A stretch of 64,000 bases of DNA from CAYQJL01 sp964573295 (GTDB lineage Bacteria > Eisenbacteria > RBG-16-71-46 > CAIMUX01 > WJJG01). The stretch is taken from positions 10,344 to 74,343 of the forward strand of contig CAZNJE010000020.1 of assembly GCA_964573295.1 (NCBI GenBank). Reading direction: 5' to 3'. Both the position numbers and the translations under genes were made by a program. The notes under the pieces are model-generated. The model ran no database searches. It was given only the letters and a program-made list of their open reading frames with translations, and had not been told where the DNA came from. Shown in pieces: positions 53,511 to 62,030 of this stretch (its first letter is position 1; every line of letters begins with the position of its first letter).

Positions 53511-55474
53511 GGCGAGCTCGCCTCCTCCGCTTCAGGCTCGGGCGGACGCACCTGCGGCAGGCTCAAGACGAAGCGCGCCCCACCTTCAGGCCGGTTCTCG
53601 GCTCGCGCGCCACCGGCATGGTGATCCAGGACCTTCTTGACCGTCGCCAGCCCCAGACCGGTCCCCCCCGGCCGGGTGGAGAAGAAAGGCCGAAAGAGTT
53701 TCTCCTCCGGCTCGGCGGGCAATCCGGGCCCCTCGTCGTCAACCACGATCCGCACCTGTTTCGCTCCCCGCATGGCCGCTGCGATCCGCACCGTCACGGT
53801 CTTGCCCGCCGGCGACACTTGGATGGCGTTCAGGATCAGATTCGACAGTGCGCGGCGCATCTGTTCGCGGTCGATCTCGGCCGTGAGGTCCGGCGGCTCG
53901 CATTGGATCCTGACACGCACCTCCTTCTCCCCGGCCGCCAGTGCGATGACCTCGTGAGCTTCGCGCGCCAGCTCGGCCAACGGCACGGTGGCAATGTGCA
54001 GTTCCAGCGGGCGTCCGTACTGCAGCAATTCGTTCAGCATCTGCTCCAACCGGCCCACTTGCTGGGAGGCGATCGCGGCCAGCTCGGCATGCACGGGGTC
54101 ATCGGCCACCTGGTTGCCCAGCGCCTGGACATTCATCTTGATCGAAGAGAGCGGGTTTCGCATTTCATGCACGATGCTGGAACTGAGCTGCCCGACGGCG
54201 GCCAGGGAAGCCGAGCGTTGCAGGCGCTGTTGCATGCGCGCAAGCTCATCGAGCATCCGGTTGAACGCTTCCCCCACATGGCGAGCCTCGGCGCCCTCGA
54301 GGGGCTCGACCCGTTCCCGGACGCGGCCGCTGGCAATCGCTCCAGCGACACCCGCCAGCCGCATCAGTGGGCGCGACAGGCGGCGCGAAACCGAGACGGC
54401 GAGGCCACCCACGAGCACAAGCGTCACGAGGCCGGTCACCACGGCGCGGGTTTGCAAGACGCCCAGCCAGGCGAAGGCCTCCGCTTCATCGACCTCGACC
54501 CAGAGGGTCCAGCCCAGCTCGGGAATCGCGTGCGAGGCCCCCAGCGCCAGCTCTCCCGACGCGGTCCGGTAGTGCCACACGCCGGCCGGAGCCGGATCGT
54601 GGGGATGATCGTCGTGGGGAACATGTCCGGCGCCACTGGCGCCGGGCGGGCGGGTGCATCCAACGAGCTTGGCGAGCCAGCCTCGCTTCGAAGCTCGCTG
54701 CGCCACGGGTGGTTCGTAGCGCGAAGGATAGGTGCCGGCCGGGGTGAGGACGTAGACCCGTCCGGTCTGTCCAAGACCGGTTTGATCCAGCAGGATCGAG
54801 TCCACCATATCGGGCACCGCCAGCTCGGCAACCAAGAAGCCGCCGACCGCCTGCCCGGCCGTACTGGTAGCACCAAGGGCCCCGATGCGCCGGCCCACCT
54901 GTATGGTGGGGAGAAGACCCGCGCTGTCGACGAGCGACACCCAGGCCGTCACCGCCTCCTTCTTGAGCTGAGCGCGAAGACGTTCGTGAGGCTGGATGAC
55001 CACGCGGGGCATCCGATCGGACCTGGCGGCGTGCTCAGCCTCGGGCAAGATCGTGCAGCACTGGCTCCGTGGCTCACCGCTCTGGACGACCGGCTCCCAC
55101 GACGGACCGAAGACCGCCAGGGCCTGATACAGGGAACTCTCTCGGCGAACTCCGTCGAGCAAAGCGAGCAGTTCGAGCTGGCGGGTTGATGTTTCCTCAT
55201 CGGCCAGAAACGCCCCGCCGCCGACTGCGGCCGAAACGGTCAGAAAGCGCAAGTCGGTCGAGATCGACTCCAACCATGAGTCCAGACGTGTCCGGCGCGA
55301 CTCGAGCACTGACAGCAGGTGGGATTCCTCGGAGGTCATGATCGCCTCGCGGGCGCAGTGATAGCCCTGGACGGACATGATGAGCAGTGGGCCAAGCGCC
55401 GCCAGCGACATCCACAACAGGATGCGCCAGGCAAGACTGCGAAAGCGGCCGGGCTTGGTAGCTACAGCGGTCAT
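53507..55474 (-). CDS. Membrane sensor histidine kinase (Cache-HAMP-HisKA-HATPase)
   Basis: A 655-residue kinase. Transmembrane helix 1 ('ILLWMSLAALGPLLIMSV') and helix 2 ('VVTGLVTLVLVGGLAVSV') flank a ~300-residue periplasmic sensor that looks Cache-like and holds a His-rich 'HVPHDDHPHDPAP' loop. A HAMP linker follows, then the H-box 'SIVHEMRNPLSSIK', N-box 'NLILNAIQVSP', and G-boxes 'VDDEGPGLP' and 'TGLGLATVKK'. It phosphorylates the NtrC-type partner. The His-rich periplasmic loop could sense metal; this is inference. The ATG at 55474 is just before helix 1. Confidence 0.92.
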   Translation of the reverse strand: MTAVATKPGRFRSLAWRILLWMSLAALGPLLIMSVQGYHCAREAIMTSEESHLLSVLESRRTRLDSWLESISTDLRFLTVSAAVGGGAFLADEETSTRQLELLALLDGVRRESSLYQALAVFGPSWEPVVQSGEPRSQCCTILPEAEHAARSDRMPRVVIQPHERLRAQLKKEAVTAWVSLVDSAGLLPTIQVGRRIGALGATSTAGQAVGGFLVAELAVPDMVDSILLDQTGLGQTGRVYVLTPAGTYPSRYEPPVAQRASKRGWLAKLVGCTRPPGASGAGHVPHDDHPHDPAPAGVWHYRTASGELALGASHAIPELGWTLWVEVDEAEAFAWLGVLQTRAVVTGLVTLVLVGGLAVSVSRRLSRPLMRLAGVAGAIASGRVRERVEPLEGAEARHVGEAFNRMLDELARMQQRLQRSASLAAVGQLSSSIVHEMRNPLSSIKMNVQALGNQVADDPVHAELAAIASQQVGRLEQMLNELLQYGRPLELHIATVPLAELAREAHEVIALAAGEKEVRVRIQCEPPDLTAEIDREQMRRALSNLILNAIQVSPAGKTVTVRIAAAMRGAKQVRIVVDDEGPGLPAEPEEKLFRPFFSTRPGGTGLGLATVKKVLDHHAGGARAENRPEGGARFVLSLPQVRPPEPEAEEASSP

Positions 55475-55623
55475 GCCTCTCTCACCCCAAGGCACACGGG
55501 TTCGTTCCCCAACCGGGACTCGGCAGCCTGGCTTGGTGGGCGCGGTCCTTGTCGGTCCTCGTCGGTCCTCGTCAACGCCCATCAGGCCCCTGGCACGCAG
55601 CATAGAAGCCCGTTGGCGAGAGT

Positions 55624-56463
55624 TCAATCGCGGCCGGCGCGTTCGATTACCCGTTCGAAGACCTCCAGATTGGCATCCAGCAGCGAGGGCGGAAGCGTAG
55701 CCGCCAACACCTCCCGCACCCGTCCAACCGTCACCCCCGGGATGGCCTTCTCGAACACCAGATACGCCAGAAGCGCCACGTTCTGAAGGCGCGGATCCGC
55801 CAGGCGCGGATCCGCCAGGCCCGGATCCGCCAGGTCCGGATCCGCGACGCGACAAACCCTTCCGCCACGGGCAGCGGCGGCCGCTTCAACCTGCTCGCGT
55901 TTTGGATAGGCCGCCTCGCCGAGCCTGACGGCGAGCGGCTGATAGACGGCATCGTAGTAGAAGACTTCTCCTTTGGGCGCGAGCATGGTCCGCGCGGCCC
56001 GGTAGGCCTCAAGTCGCTCGAGCGCCATCACGAGGTGTGCCTCACCGGGCGCGATGCGCGGGGTGCACGGATCTTGATTGAGCCGCACGTGGGAGACGAC
56101 CAGACCGTGTCGCTGCGCCAGGCCGTGGGTGTCACAGCCGTAGACGTAGTGTCCGGCGTCTAGGCAGATACGCGCCAACAGGTCCGCCAGCACGCCAACC
56201 CCCTGGCCACCAACACCGGAGACATAGATATTGACCGGCGGCTTCTCGACCGCGCTGGCCGGCCGGCTCCGTTCCAGGCGTGCCCCGGGGCTGCGCTTCT
56301 CGTGCGACTCGGCACCACGTTCCAAGTGCGACTCGGCACCGCGTTCCCGGTGCGACTCGGCACCGCGTTCCCGGTGCGACTCGGCACCACGTTCCAAGTG
56401 CGACTCGGCACCGCACTCCCGGTAGGACTCGGCGCCACCTTCCTGGCGACCTGCTTTGCTCAC
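55624..56463 (-). CDS. iorB: Indolepyruvate:ferredoxin oxidoreductase, beta subunit
   Basis: A 279-residue subunit of the 2-oxoacid:ferredoxin oxidoreductase family, pairing with IorA. The core starts at 'PVNIYVSGVGGQGVGVLADL' (~76) and continues with 'CDTHGLAQRHGLVVSHVRL', both typical of IorB. The first ~75 residues are a repeat-built extension of GAESHxER units not seen in known IorB. The GTG at 56463 overlaps the iorA stop by 4 bp; a start inside the extension cannot be excluded. A second repeat (DNA 55789-55848, 15-bp units) encodes Ala-Asp-Pro-x-Leu repeats near residue 205-225. Confidence 0.87.
   Translation of the reverse strand: MSKAGRQEGGAESYRECGAESHLERGAESHRERGAESHRERGAESHLERGAESHEKRSPGARLERSRPASAVEKPPVNIYVSGVGGQGVGVLADLLARICLDAGHYVYGCDTHGLAQRHGLVVSHVRLNQDPCTPRIAPGEAHLVMALERLEAYRAARTMLAPKGEVFYYDAVYQPLAVRLGEAAYPKREQVEAAAAARGGRVCRVADPDLADPGLADPRLADPRLQNVALLAYLVFEKAIPGVTVGRVREVLAATLPPSLLDANLEVFERVIERAGRD
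55789..55848. repeat. 15-bp tandem repeat inside iorB
   Basis: Four in-frame units of ggcgcggatccgcca and variants, encoding Ala-Asp-Pro-Arg/Gly/Asp-Leu repeats. Confidence 0.9.
56302..56421. repeat. 24-bp tandem repeat coding the iorB N-terminal extension
   Basis: Five in-frame 24-bp units (core gtgcgactcggcaccgcgtt) plus a partial sixth encode GAESHRER/GAESHLER octapeptides. Confidence 0.93.
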
Positions 56464-58502
56464 GATGCGTCCCCTCTCTGCGGCCTTCCGATCGCCGAGA
56501 CCGGGCAGGTCTGCAAGCAGCTTCCGTCGCCGATGCAGAGGTCCTCCTCCACCGAAACGCTGCCGTCCTCCTGGTAGACGAAGGTAGGGCAGCCGAACTC
56601 ACGCAAGCAGGTGTAGAGCCGATCGCACGCCTCGGGATCAATCGCAACCGGGCGGACCTTGAAGCCCGGCCGGCGACGCCGGGTCTCCCGCATCATCTTC
56701 AGCATGCACGGGTGGCGGGCGATCACGACAGCGAAGCCCGGATGCGCCTGCGCCTCTCGAACCATCTCGGTCAGCTTCGCCTGCTGGTAGGCATCTACAT
56801 CCCGCAAGAACGCAACTCCGAGGCTTTCGAGAATCCGCTTCACGTCCAGCTTACCCCCGACCTCACCGGAGCCGGCGCGCGGCTGGTGTCCGGTCATCGC
56901 CGTCGTCCCGTTCTCCAGCAGGATCAGGGTCACGGCGTGATCGTGCACCGCGGCATCGGCGATCGCCGGCAAGGCGGCGTGGATCATGGTCGAGTCCCCC
57001 ACAAACGCCACCGGCTTTGGTCCGTTCTTGCGCAGCGCGAAGCCGGCGGCGGTCGCCGTCGAATGGCCCATCGACAGCAGCACATCCCCCAGGCGATGCG
57101 GCCGCTCGAAGCCCATCGTGTGGCAGCCGATGTCAGCGACGGTCACCGTCTCGGGCGACAGCGCCTTGCTGATGGCGAAGAAGGCCGACCGGTGGCCGCA
57201 CCCAGGGCACATCTGCGGAATGCGGGGTACGGGCTCGGGCAAGCCCGATGCCCCCGCAGACGGGCTGGATGGATCCGCGGAATGGCCGGATCCACGCGCG
57301 GGCCAGCCGCATACCCCTGCCGACGGGCCGGCGGCCATCTCGCGTCTGGGCGGGACCGGAAGCTCCAGGTCGGGCCAGACGCGGTGCAGCAGCGCACGCA
57401 CGCGATCGGCGCCGTACTCGTCAACGAGCTCGTCGGCACCCTCGCGCGAGCGCAGCCGCACATCGATCGCCGCATCGAAGGCGATCGTCTTGACCTCCTG
57501 TTCGAGAACGCGATCGAGCTCCTCGACCACGAGCACCTCTTCATGCGCTCGAAGGAAGTCGGCAATGCGCCTCTTGGGAAGCGGGTGGCTGAACCCCAAT
57601 ACCAGCAGGTCGAATGGCATCCGGCAGGCGGCCCCCACCTCACGCACGCTCAGTGCCGGCAACCCGCTGGCAATGACCCCGCGGGACGAAACGGGACGGC
57701 TGCGTGGCGAGGCAGGACGGCTGCGGGACGAAGCAGGACGGGTGCGGGGCGAAGCAGAACGGCCGCCGGCCGGTTCGAGGCGCTGATGCCGCGAGGTCTC
57801 GGCATAGGCCGCAAGACGCTCCAATCGCTCCAGTGCCCGGCGCTTCATCGGAAGCACGGTCTTGGCCACCGGAACGTAGAGGCTCGGATCCTTGACGAAT
57901 TCGGAGGCGTCCCCCGGCGGCGTGTCCGGAAACGCTCGCAGCTCAATGAGTTCCTTGGCGTGACATACGTGGGTGGTCATGCGGAAGAGCACCGCCGTCG
58001 CTTCCGCGCGCGCCAGTTGCGCCGCATCGACGAACATCTCGTAGGCTTCCTGCGGGGTGGCCGGTTCGAAGAGGGGGAGATAGGCCATGCGGGCGAAATG
58101 CCGGTTGTCCTGTTCGTTCTGCGAGGAGTTGGCCCCTGGGTCATCGCCCAGAACTACGACCAACCCGCCGGAGAGAGGCAGCAGGCTGAGCTGAATCAAC
58201 GAATCCGCGGCCACGTTCAGACCCACGGACTTGAAGAAGACACAGGCCAGCTGTCCGTTGAGCGCTGCTCCGATGGCAATCTCGGACGCCACCTTCTCGT
58301 TGGTCGCGTACTCGAAGTGATAGGACCGCTCTTCGGAAGGTAGGCTCTCGAGCGCCGCGGCGATCTCCGGGGTCGGCGAGCCCGGGTAGGTCGTCGCCAC
58401 GCGAATGCCGGCCTCCAGCATGGCGCGCACCAGGGCATGATTGCCCATCAGGAAAGCACGCTGAACACCAGGATGACGCAAGGTATCGGCCAATGAGGAC
58501 AT
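56460..58502 (-). CDS. iorA: Indolepyruvate:ferredoxin oxidoreductase, alpha subunit
   Basis: A 680-residue thiamine-diphosphate enzyme that oxidatively decarboxylates aryl pyruvates to acyl-CoA with ferredoxin as acceptor. The N-terminal pyrimidine-binding domain has 'TTYPGSPTPEI' and 'ANSSQNEQDNR'. The C-terminal TPP domain has 'MCPGCGHRSAFF' and 'VAFVGDSTMIHAALPAIADA'. A C-terminal ferredoxin domain carries 'CDRLYTCLREFGCP' and 'CIGDGSCLQTCP'. An Arg/Pro/Ser repeat insert (~245-275) and a Gly/Ser/Pro insert (~400-425) are unusual. AGGAGG precedes the ATG. It overlaps iorB. Confidence 0.94.
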   Translation of the reverse strand: MSSLADTLRHPGVQRAFLMGNHALVRAMLEAGIRVATTYPGSPTPEIAAALESLPSEERSYHFEYATNEKVASEIAIGAALNGQLACVFFKSVGLNVAADSLIQLSLLPLSGGLVVVLGDDPGANSSQNEQDNRHFARMAYLPLFEPATPQEAYEMFVDAAQLARAEATAVLFRMTTHVCHAKELIELRAFPDTPPGDASEFVKDPSLYVPVAKTVLPMKRRALERLERLAAYAETSRHQRLEPAGGRSASPRTRPASSRSRPASPRSRPVSSRGVIASGLPALSVREVGAACRMPFDLLVLGFSHPLPKRRIADFLRAHEEVLVVEELDRVLEQEVKTIAFDAAIDVRLRSREGADELVDEYGADRVRALLHRVWPDLELPVPPRREMAAGPSAGVCGWPARGSGHSADPSSPSAGASGLPEPVPRIPQMCPGCGHRSAFFAISKALSPETVTVADIGCHTMGFERPHRLGDVLLSMGHSTATAAGFALRKNGPKPVAFVGDSTMIHAALPAIADAAVHDHAVTLILLENGTTAMTGHQPRAGSGEVGGKLDVKRILESLGVAFLRDVDAYQQAKLTEMVREAQAHPGFAVVIARHPCMLKMMRETRRRRPGFKVRPVAIDPEACDRLYTCLREFGCPTFVYQEDGSVSVEEDLCIGDGSCLQTCPVSAIGRPQRGDAS
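57681..57764. repeat. 21-bp tandem repeat inside iorA
   Basis: Four in-frame units (core gcgggacgaagcaggacgg) encode Arg-Pro-Ala-Ser-Ser/Pro-Arg repeats between domains. Confidence 0.88.
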
Positions 58503-58550
58503 GGAACCTCCTGCGCTTCATGAAGATGCCGCGTGCGGAAAGAACACGAA

Positions 58551-58610
58551 GCGGCGGACGCGAACCGGATGCGGCAAGCGCGAACCGGATGCGGCGGACG
58601 CGAACCGGAT
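58551..58610. repeat. 20-bp tandem repeat upstream of iorA
   Basis: Three units of gcggcggacgcgaaccggat (the middle copy with two changes) lie between the rubrerythrin-like gene and iorA. Confidence 0.92.
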
Positions 58611-58655
58611 GCGGCGGGCTCTGGCGCCCGCCGCAGATCCACCGGGGTGCCGCCT

Positions 58656-59108
58656 CTAGTTCTCCGTCAGGATGTGCTCGTCGTATTCGATCTCGAAGCG
58701 CAGCTTGTGCCTCGCCTCTTCCTGGGCAAGATCTTCGAACAGCGCGCGCACCTGCGCGTCCTCGGCCTTGCCGGCCAGATCGCTGTAGAGACGGAACGCG
58801 GCTTTCTCCTTCTTCATCGCCAGGATCAGCGCGTTCTGGTAGGAGATGTCGGGCGTGGGCTCTTCCTCGACGAGGTAGTCACCGATCTTCAAGTCGGGCA
58901 CATGTGCGCCGCCGCCACCGGAGATGAGGCCGCGCTCGCCGTCCTTCACCTTGAGAAGCTTGGCCTTGTGGCCCCGCTCCTCATTCGCGAACTGCTCGAA
59001 CACCTCTTTCATGGCTGCGTTCTGGGCCATGCTCGCAAGGTGCGTGTAGAAATCGACCGCCTCCTGCTCCCTCTCGATGGCGAAGTCTAAGATCTCGTTG
59101 ACCGTCAT
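58656..59108 (-). CDS. Rubrerythrin/ferritin-like diiron protein
   Basis: A 150-residue four-helix-bundle protein with the diiron residues in 'AIEREQEAVDFYTHLAS', 'FANEERGHKAKLL', 'AMKKEKAAFRLYSDLA' and 'LAQEEARHKLRFEIEYD' (two E-x-x-H pairs). It has no rubredoxin domain of its own, but a rubredoxin gene starts 11 bp upstream in the same direction, so the pair may work like a split rubrerythrin, reducing hydrogen peroxide. GGGAGGGG precedes the ATG. Confidence 0.85.
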   Translation of the reverse strand: MTVNEILDFAIEREQEAVDFYTHLASMAQNAAMKEVFEQFANEERGHKAKLLKVKDGERGLISGGGGAHVPDLKIGDYLVEEEPTPDISYQNALILAMKKEKAAFRLYSDLAGKAEDAQVRALFEDLAQEEARHKLRFEIEYDEHILTEN

Positions 59109-59119
59109 GCTTCCCCTCC

Positions 59120-59281
59120 CTACTCGACCGGCTCAAACATGTCCTTGCTGACGCCGCACAGCGGGCATACCCAATCGTCGGGCACCTCTTCCCACGGTGT
59201 TCCCGGCGCCACGCCCGAATCCGGATCACCAACCTCAGGATCATAGACATAACCGCAGGGCTGGCACTCCCACTTCTGCAT
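59120..59281 (-). CDS. Rubredoxin
   Basis: A 53-residue one-iron electron carrier: C6-x2-C9 ('WECQPCGYVYDPEVG') and C39-x2-C42 ('DDWVCPLCGVSKDMFEP'). Length and sequence are typical. AGGAGG precedes the ATG at 59281. It lies between the flavodiiron gene and the rubrerythrin-like gene and is the likely electron donor to both, and possibly to desulfoferrodoxin. Confidence 0.96.
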   Translation of the reverse strand: MQKWECQPCGYVYDPEVGDPDSGVAPGTPWEEVPDDWVCPLCGVSKDMFEPVE

Positions 59282-59352
59282 CGCTGCTCCTCCTGTTCCT
59301 GGCCATCTCCGATCGGGTCGCCTCGCCGGCGCTCCGTTTCTCTGCCATTCCC

Positions 59353-59418
59353 GTCTGTCTAGTGCGCCGCTTCTTTGGCGCTCCGGTCTGTCTAGTGCGC
59401 CGCTTCTCTGGCGCTCCC
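59353..59418. repeat. 33-bp direct repeat, two copies
   Basis: gtctgtctagtgcgccgctt plus ctttggcgctccg is repeated with two changes in the gap between the flavodiiron and rubredoxin genes. Confidence 0.88.
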
Positions 59419-59450
59419 GTACTCTTGCCTTCCCCTTCGCGGGTGCCTGG

Positions 59451-60680
59451 CTACGCCGTACGTGCCGAATTCGCGTCCGGGACCTTCGCGCGCAGATGGG
59501 CACCTAGCGCCTGTCCCAAACGCCGGCAGCACTGAAGGGCCTCGTCGTCGGGGACATAGACAACCCGAACCGACTCGGCCGCAATGTCCACACCCATCGC
59601 GCCAAAGATCTCTTCCACGTGGCGCACGGCCTCGCCCCCCCAGCCGTAGGAACCGAAAGCCGCACCCACGAGGCCCTTCGGCTTCAGCCCCCGCGTGTAG
59701 CTGAGCACGTCGGCCACCGTGGGGAACATCTGACCATTGATCGTCGGCGTGCCTACCACGAGGGCGCCCGCATCGAGCAATTCGGTGGCCACATCGCTGC
59801 GGTGGCTCCCTGCCAGCGGCATCACGCGCACGGGACAATCTTCCGAGGAGATCCCCTCGGCCACCCCCCGGGCCATCGCGGCGGTGCTGCCCCACATGGT
59901 GTCGTAGACGATGACGGCCTTGCGCGTCCGCTTCTGCTCGGCCCAGGTCACATACTGTTTGATGATCCTCTCTGGGTCGTGTCGCCAGATCGGCCCATGA
60001 TCGGGGGCCACCATCTTGATGTCGAGCTCGAGGCCCGGCAGAGTGTTGCCAAGTTTCTGTACCACGGGGCTGAAGGGCAGGACGATGTTGGCGAAGTACT
60101 TCGCCGCCTCTTCGCGCAGGATGGCGTCATCGATTTGGTCGGCAAAGCGCTCGTCGGTGGCCAGGTGCATCCCGAACGCGTCGTTCGAGAATAGGATCCC
60201 CGCCCCCTGCAGGAAGCTGAACATGCTGTCCGGCCAGTGCAACATGCGTGTTTCGACGAAACGTAGCCGGTCTCCGCCCAGGTCCAGGTCTTCGCCCGTC
60301 TTGACGGCCTTCACGCCCCAATCGACGTGGAAGTGGTTCTGAAGCGCCTTGACGCCCATGGGCGAGGCGAAGATCGCCTCGGGTTTCACCTCGGCGATGA
60401 CTTCCGGGAGACAGCCGGTGTGATCCATCTCGGCGTGATTGGACACGATGTAGTCGATGCGCCCGGGGTCGATGACCGAGGCGATGCGCGACATCATCTC
60501 TCGCCGTAGCGGGGCCTTGACGACGTCGATCAGCGTGGTCTTCTCCGCCAAAACCAGATAGGCGTTGTAACTGGTACCGCGAGAGGTGAGATAGCCGTGG
60601 AAGTCCCGGAGTTCCCAGTCCACGGCGCCCACCCAGTAGACCCGATCACTCACCTTGACGGCTTGGTAGGTTTCGGTCAT
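59451..60680 (-). CDS. Flavodiiron protein (rubredoxin:oxygen oxidoreductase)
   Basis: A 409-residue protein with an N-terminal metallo-beta-lactamase-like diiron domain ('NHAEMDHTG', H82/E84/D86/H87; then 'RMLHWPDSMFSF', 'LFSNDAFGMH', 'APDHGPIWRHD') and a C-terminal flavodoxin domain (~260-400, 'VIVYDTMWGSTAAMARGVAE', 'VGTPTINGQMFP'). It reduces O2 to water or NO to N2O with electrons from rubredoxin, which is encoded downstream. Length is standard. The start at 60680 is the first Met of the family-typical N-terminus; an upstream in-frame extension is unlikely. Confidence 0.95.
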   Translation of the reverse strand: MTETYQAVKVSDRVYWVGAVDWELRDFHGYLTSRGTSYNAYLVLAEKTTLIDVVKAPLRREMMSRIASVIDPGRIDYIVSNHAEMDHTGCLPEVIAEVKPEAIFASPMGVKALQNHFHVDWGVKAVKTGEDLDLGGDRLRFVETRMLHWPDSMFSFLQGAGILFSNDAFGMHLATDERFADQIDDAILREEAAKYFANIVLPFSPVVQKLGNTLPGLELDIKMVAPDHGPIWRHDPERIIKQYVTWAEQKRTRKAVIVYDTMWGSTAAMARGVAEGISSEDCPVRVMPLAGSHRSDVATELLDAGALVVGTPTINGQMFPTVADVLSYTRGLKPKGLVGAAFGSYGWGGEAVRHVEEIFGAMGVDIAAESVRVVYVPDDEALQCCRRLGQALGAHLRAKVPDANSARTA

Positions 60681-60831
60681 GGCTGCCCTCGCTCCTTCCC
60701 GCCCGCACGCCGCACGCAGCACGGCAGGGTCTCCGGCAAACCGGAGTCCCCCGCCACACTCATGCGCCAGAGGCATGCTCGCGTGCCGCGACGCGTTCTA
60801 CTTCTCGCCCGATTGCCCGCCCGATACTCCG

Positions 60832-60893
60832 CCCTACTCCTCGCTCTGTTCCTCGTTCTGTTCCTCGTTCTGTTTCTCGCCCTACTCCTCGCC
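60832..60893. repeat. 12-bp-type repeats at the 3' end of the ferritin gene
   Basis: Units of ctgttcctcgtt and variants cover the ferritin stop and the following spacer. Read past the stop in the same frame they would give Asn-Glu-Glu-Gln repeats, so the gene end has been reshaped by the repeat. Confidence 0.65.
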
Positions 60894-61397
60894 GGCCGGG
60901 GCGGGACTGCGTGCTCCGAGCTCGCGGTCGAGCATGAAGAGGCCGCCGGTACCATCACCAACCAACTCGAGCTTCTGGACGATCTCATCCGCGCTCGCCT
61001 CTTCCTCAACCTGCTCGGCCACGAACCATTGGAGGAAGTTGCTCGTCGGGTGGTCTTTCTCTTCAAAGGCCAGATCAACCAGCTTGTGGATCAGGCCGCT
61101 CACATGTACCTCGTGGTCATAGGCTGCCTTGAATGCAGCCAGCGGCGAGTCCCATTCGGCCGGGGGCGCCTCGATCGCCGCCAGCTTGACGGCACCGCCG
61201 CGTTCGTTGATATAGGTGAAGAACTTCTGCGCGTGCATGACCTCTTCCATGGCCTGCGCGCGCATCCAGCCGGCGAAACCGCCCAACCCCTTCGTCTCGA
61301 AATAGGCCGACATGGCGTAGTAGATGTAGGCCGAGTACAGCTCGGCGTTGATTTGATCGTTCAGCGCCGCTGCCATCTTCTTGCTCAGCATGTTCAT
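60882..61397 (-). CDS. Bacterial non-haem ferritin
   Basis: A 171-residue iron-storage protein. Ferroxidase residues are visible in 'NDQINAELYSAYIYYAMSAY' (Glu17-type), 'MRAQAMEEVMHAQKFF' (E-x-x-H) and 'FVAEQVEEEASADEIVQKLE' (E, Q/E). The start at 61397 overlaps the desulfoferrodoxin stop by 4 bp (ATGA), so the two are translated together. It would store iron and limit Fenton chemistry. Confidence 0.93.
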   Translation of the reverse strand: MNMLSKKMAAALNDQINAELYSAYIYYAMSAYFETKGLGGFAGWMRAQAMEEVMHAQKFFTYINERGGAVKLAAIEAPPAEWDSPLAAFKAAYDHEVHVSGLIHKLVDLAFEEKDHPTSNFLQWFVAEQVEEEASADEIVQKLELVGDGTGGLFMLDRELGARSPAPAGEE

Positions 61398-61768
61398 GCC
61401 CTCCACAGTCCGTGCAGATTGCAGTAGGCCCGCACGGTCAGATCATTGCCTGTCACCTCGAACGTGGCCTGCGGGGCGTCACCGGGCTTCAGATAGCGTT
61501 GCATGACCTCGTGCCCGCCGGCCACCTCGATCCACTCGATATAGTGCTTCTCTTCCATCGGATGGTCCTCGCTGCCCACGCGCACGGTGACCTTGGTGCC
61601 GTCGCGCTCCACGATCGGCACGTGCTTCTCCTGCGCGGCATCGGTCGTGTTCTCGGTCAAGAGCTGCATCGGCTGATTGCAGCATACCAAGGTCCCGGCA
61701 CCGCCGTGCATCACCTGAATCACGTGACCACATACCTCGCAACGGAACACCTGTAGTCTCTGTGCCAT
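61394..61768 (-). CDS. dfx: Desulfoferrodoxin (superoxide reductase, class I)
   Basis: A 124-residue two-iron protein. The N-terminal desulforedoxin centre is C10-x2-C13 and C29-C30 ('FRCEVCGHVI', 'LVCCNQPM'). The C-terminal superoxide-reductase iron site is formed by H49, H69, H75, C116 and H119 ('KHVPIVER', 'GSEDHPMEEKHYIEWIE', 'YCNLHGLW'). It reduces superoxide to peroxide without making O2. A GTG lies directly before the chosen ATG; GGGAGG is upstream. Confidence 0.96.
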   Translation of the reverse strand: MAQRLQVFRCEVCGHVIQVMHGGAGTLVCCNQPMQLLTENTTDAAQEKHVPIVERDGTKVTVRVGSEDHPMEEKHYIEWIEVAGGHEVMQRYLKPGDAPQATFEVTGNDLTVRAYCNLHGLWRA

Positions 61769-62030
61769 CACGATCCTCCCTTCGTTCGATCTGCTTCCAG
61801 ACGGCGTAGGACGACCAACAACAGCCTACGACGGCTACGACAACCGACGACGGCCTGGGACGGCCTGGGGACGGCCCAGGACGCCCGACGCCAGGAATGG
61901 GCATCCCTGCCCCGCTCGCCCGCGCTCTCGGGCGAGCGAAACAATCGATAACTATACACAGAAAGCAAGGCGTACGAAACCGGGCTCTCGAACCGGTGTC
62001 GCGGCCTGGACCGGTCCCGCGCCGGCGGTC

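Noticed and set aside
60832..60893. Ferritin stop codon as a third recoded stop
   Set aside because: The stop is TAG, the frame beyond it is only a short repeat-coded stretch ending in another TAG, and the ferritin fold is already complete.
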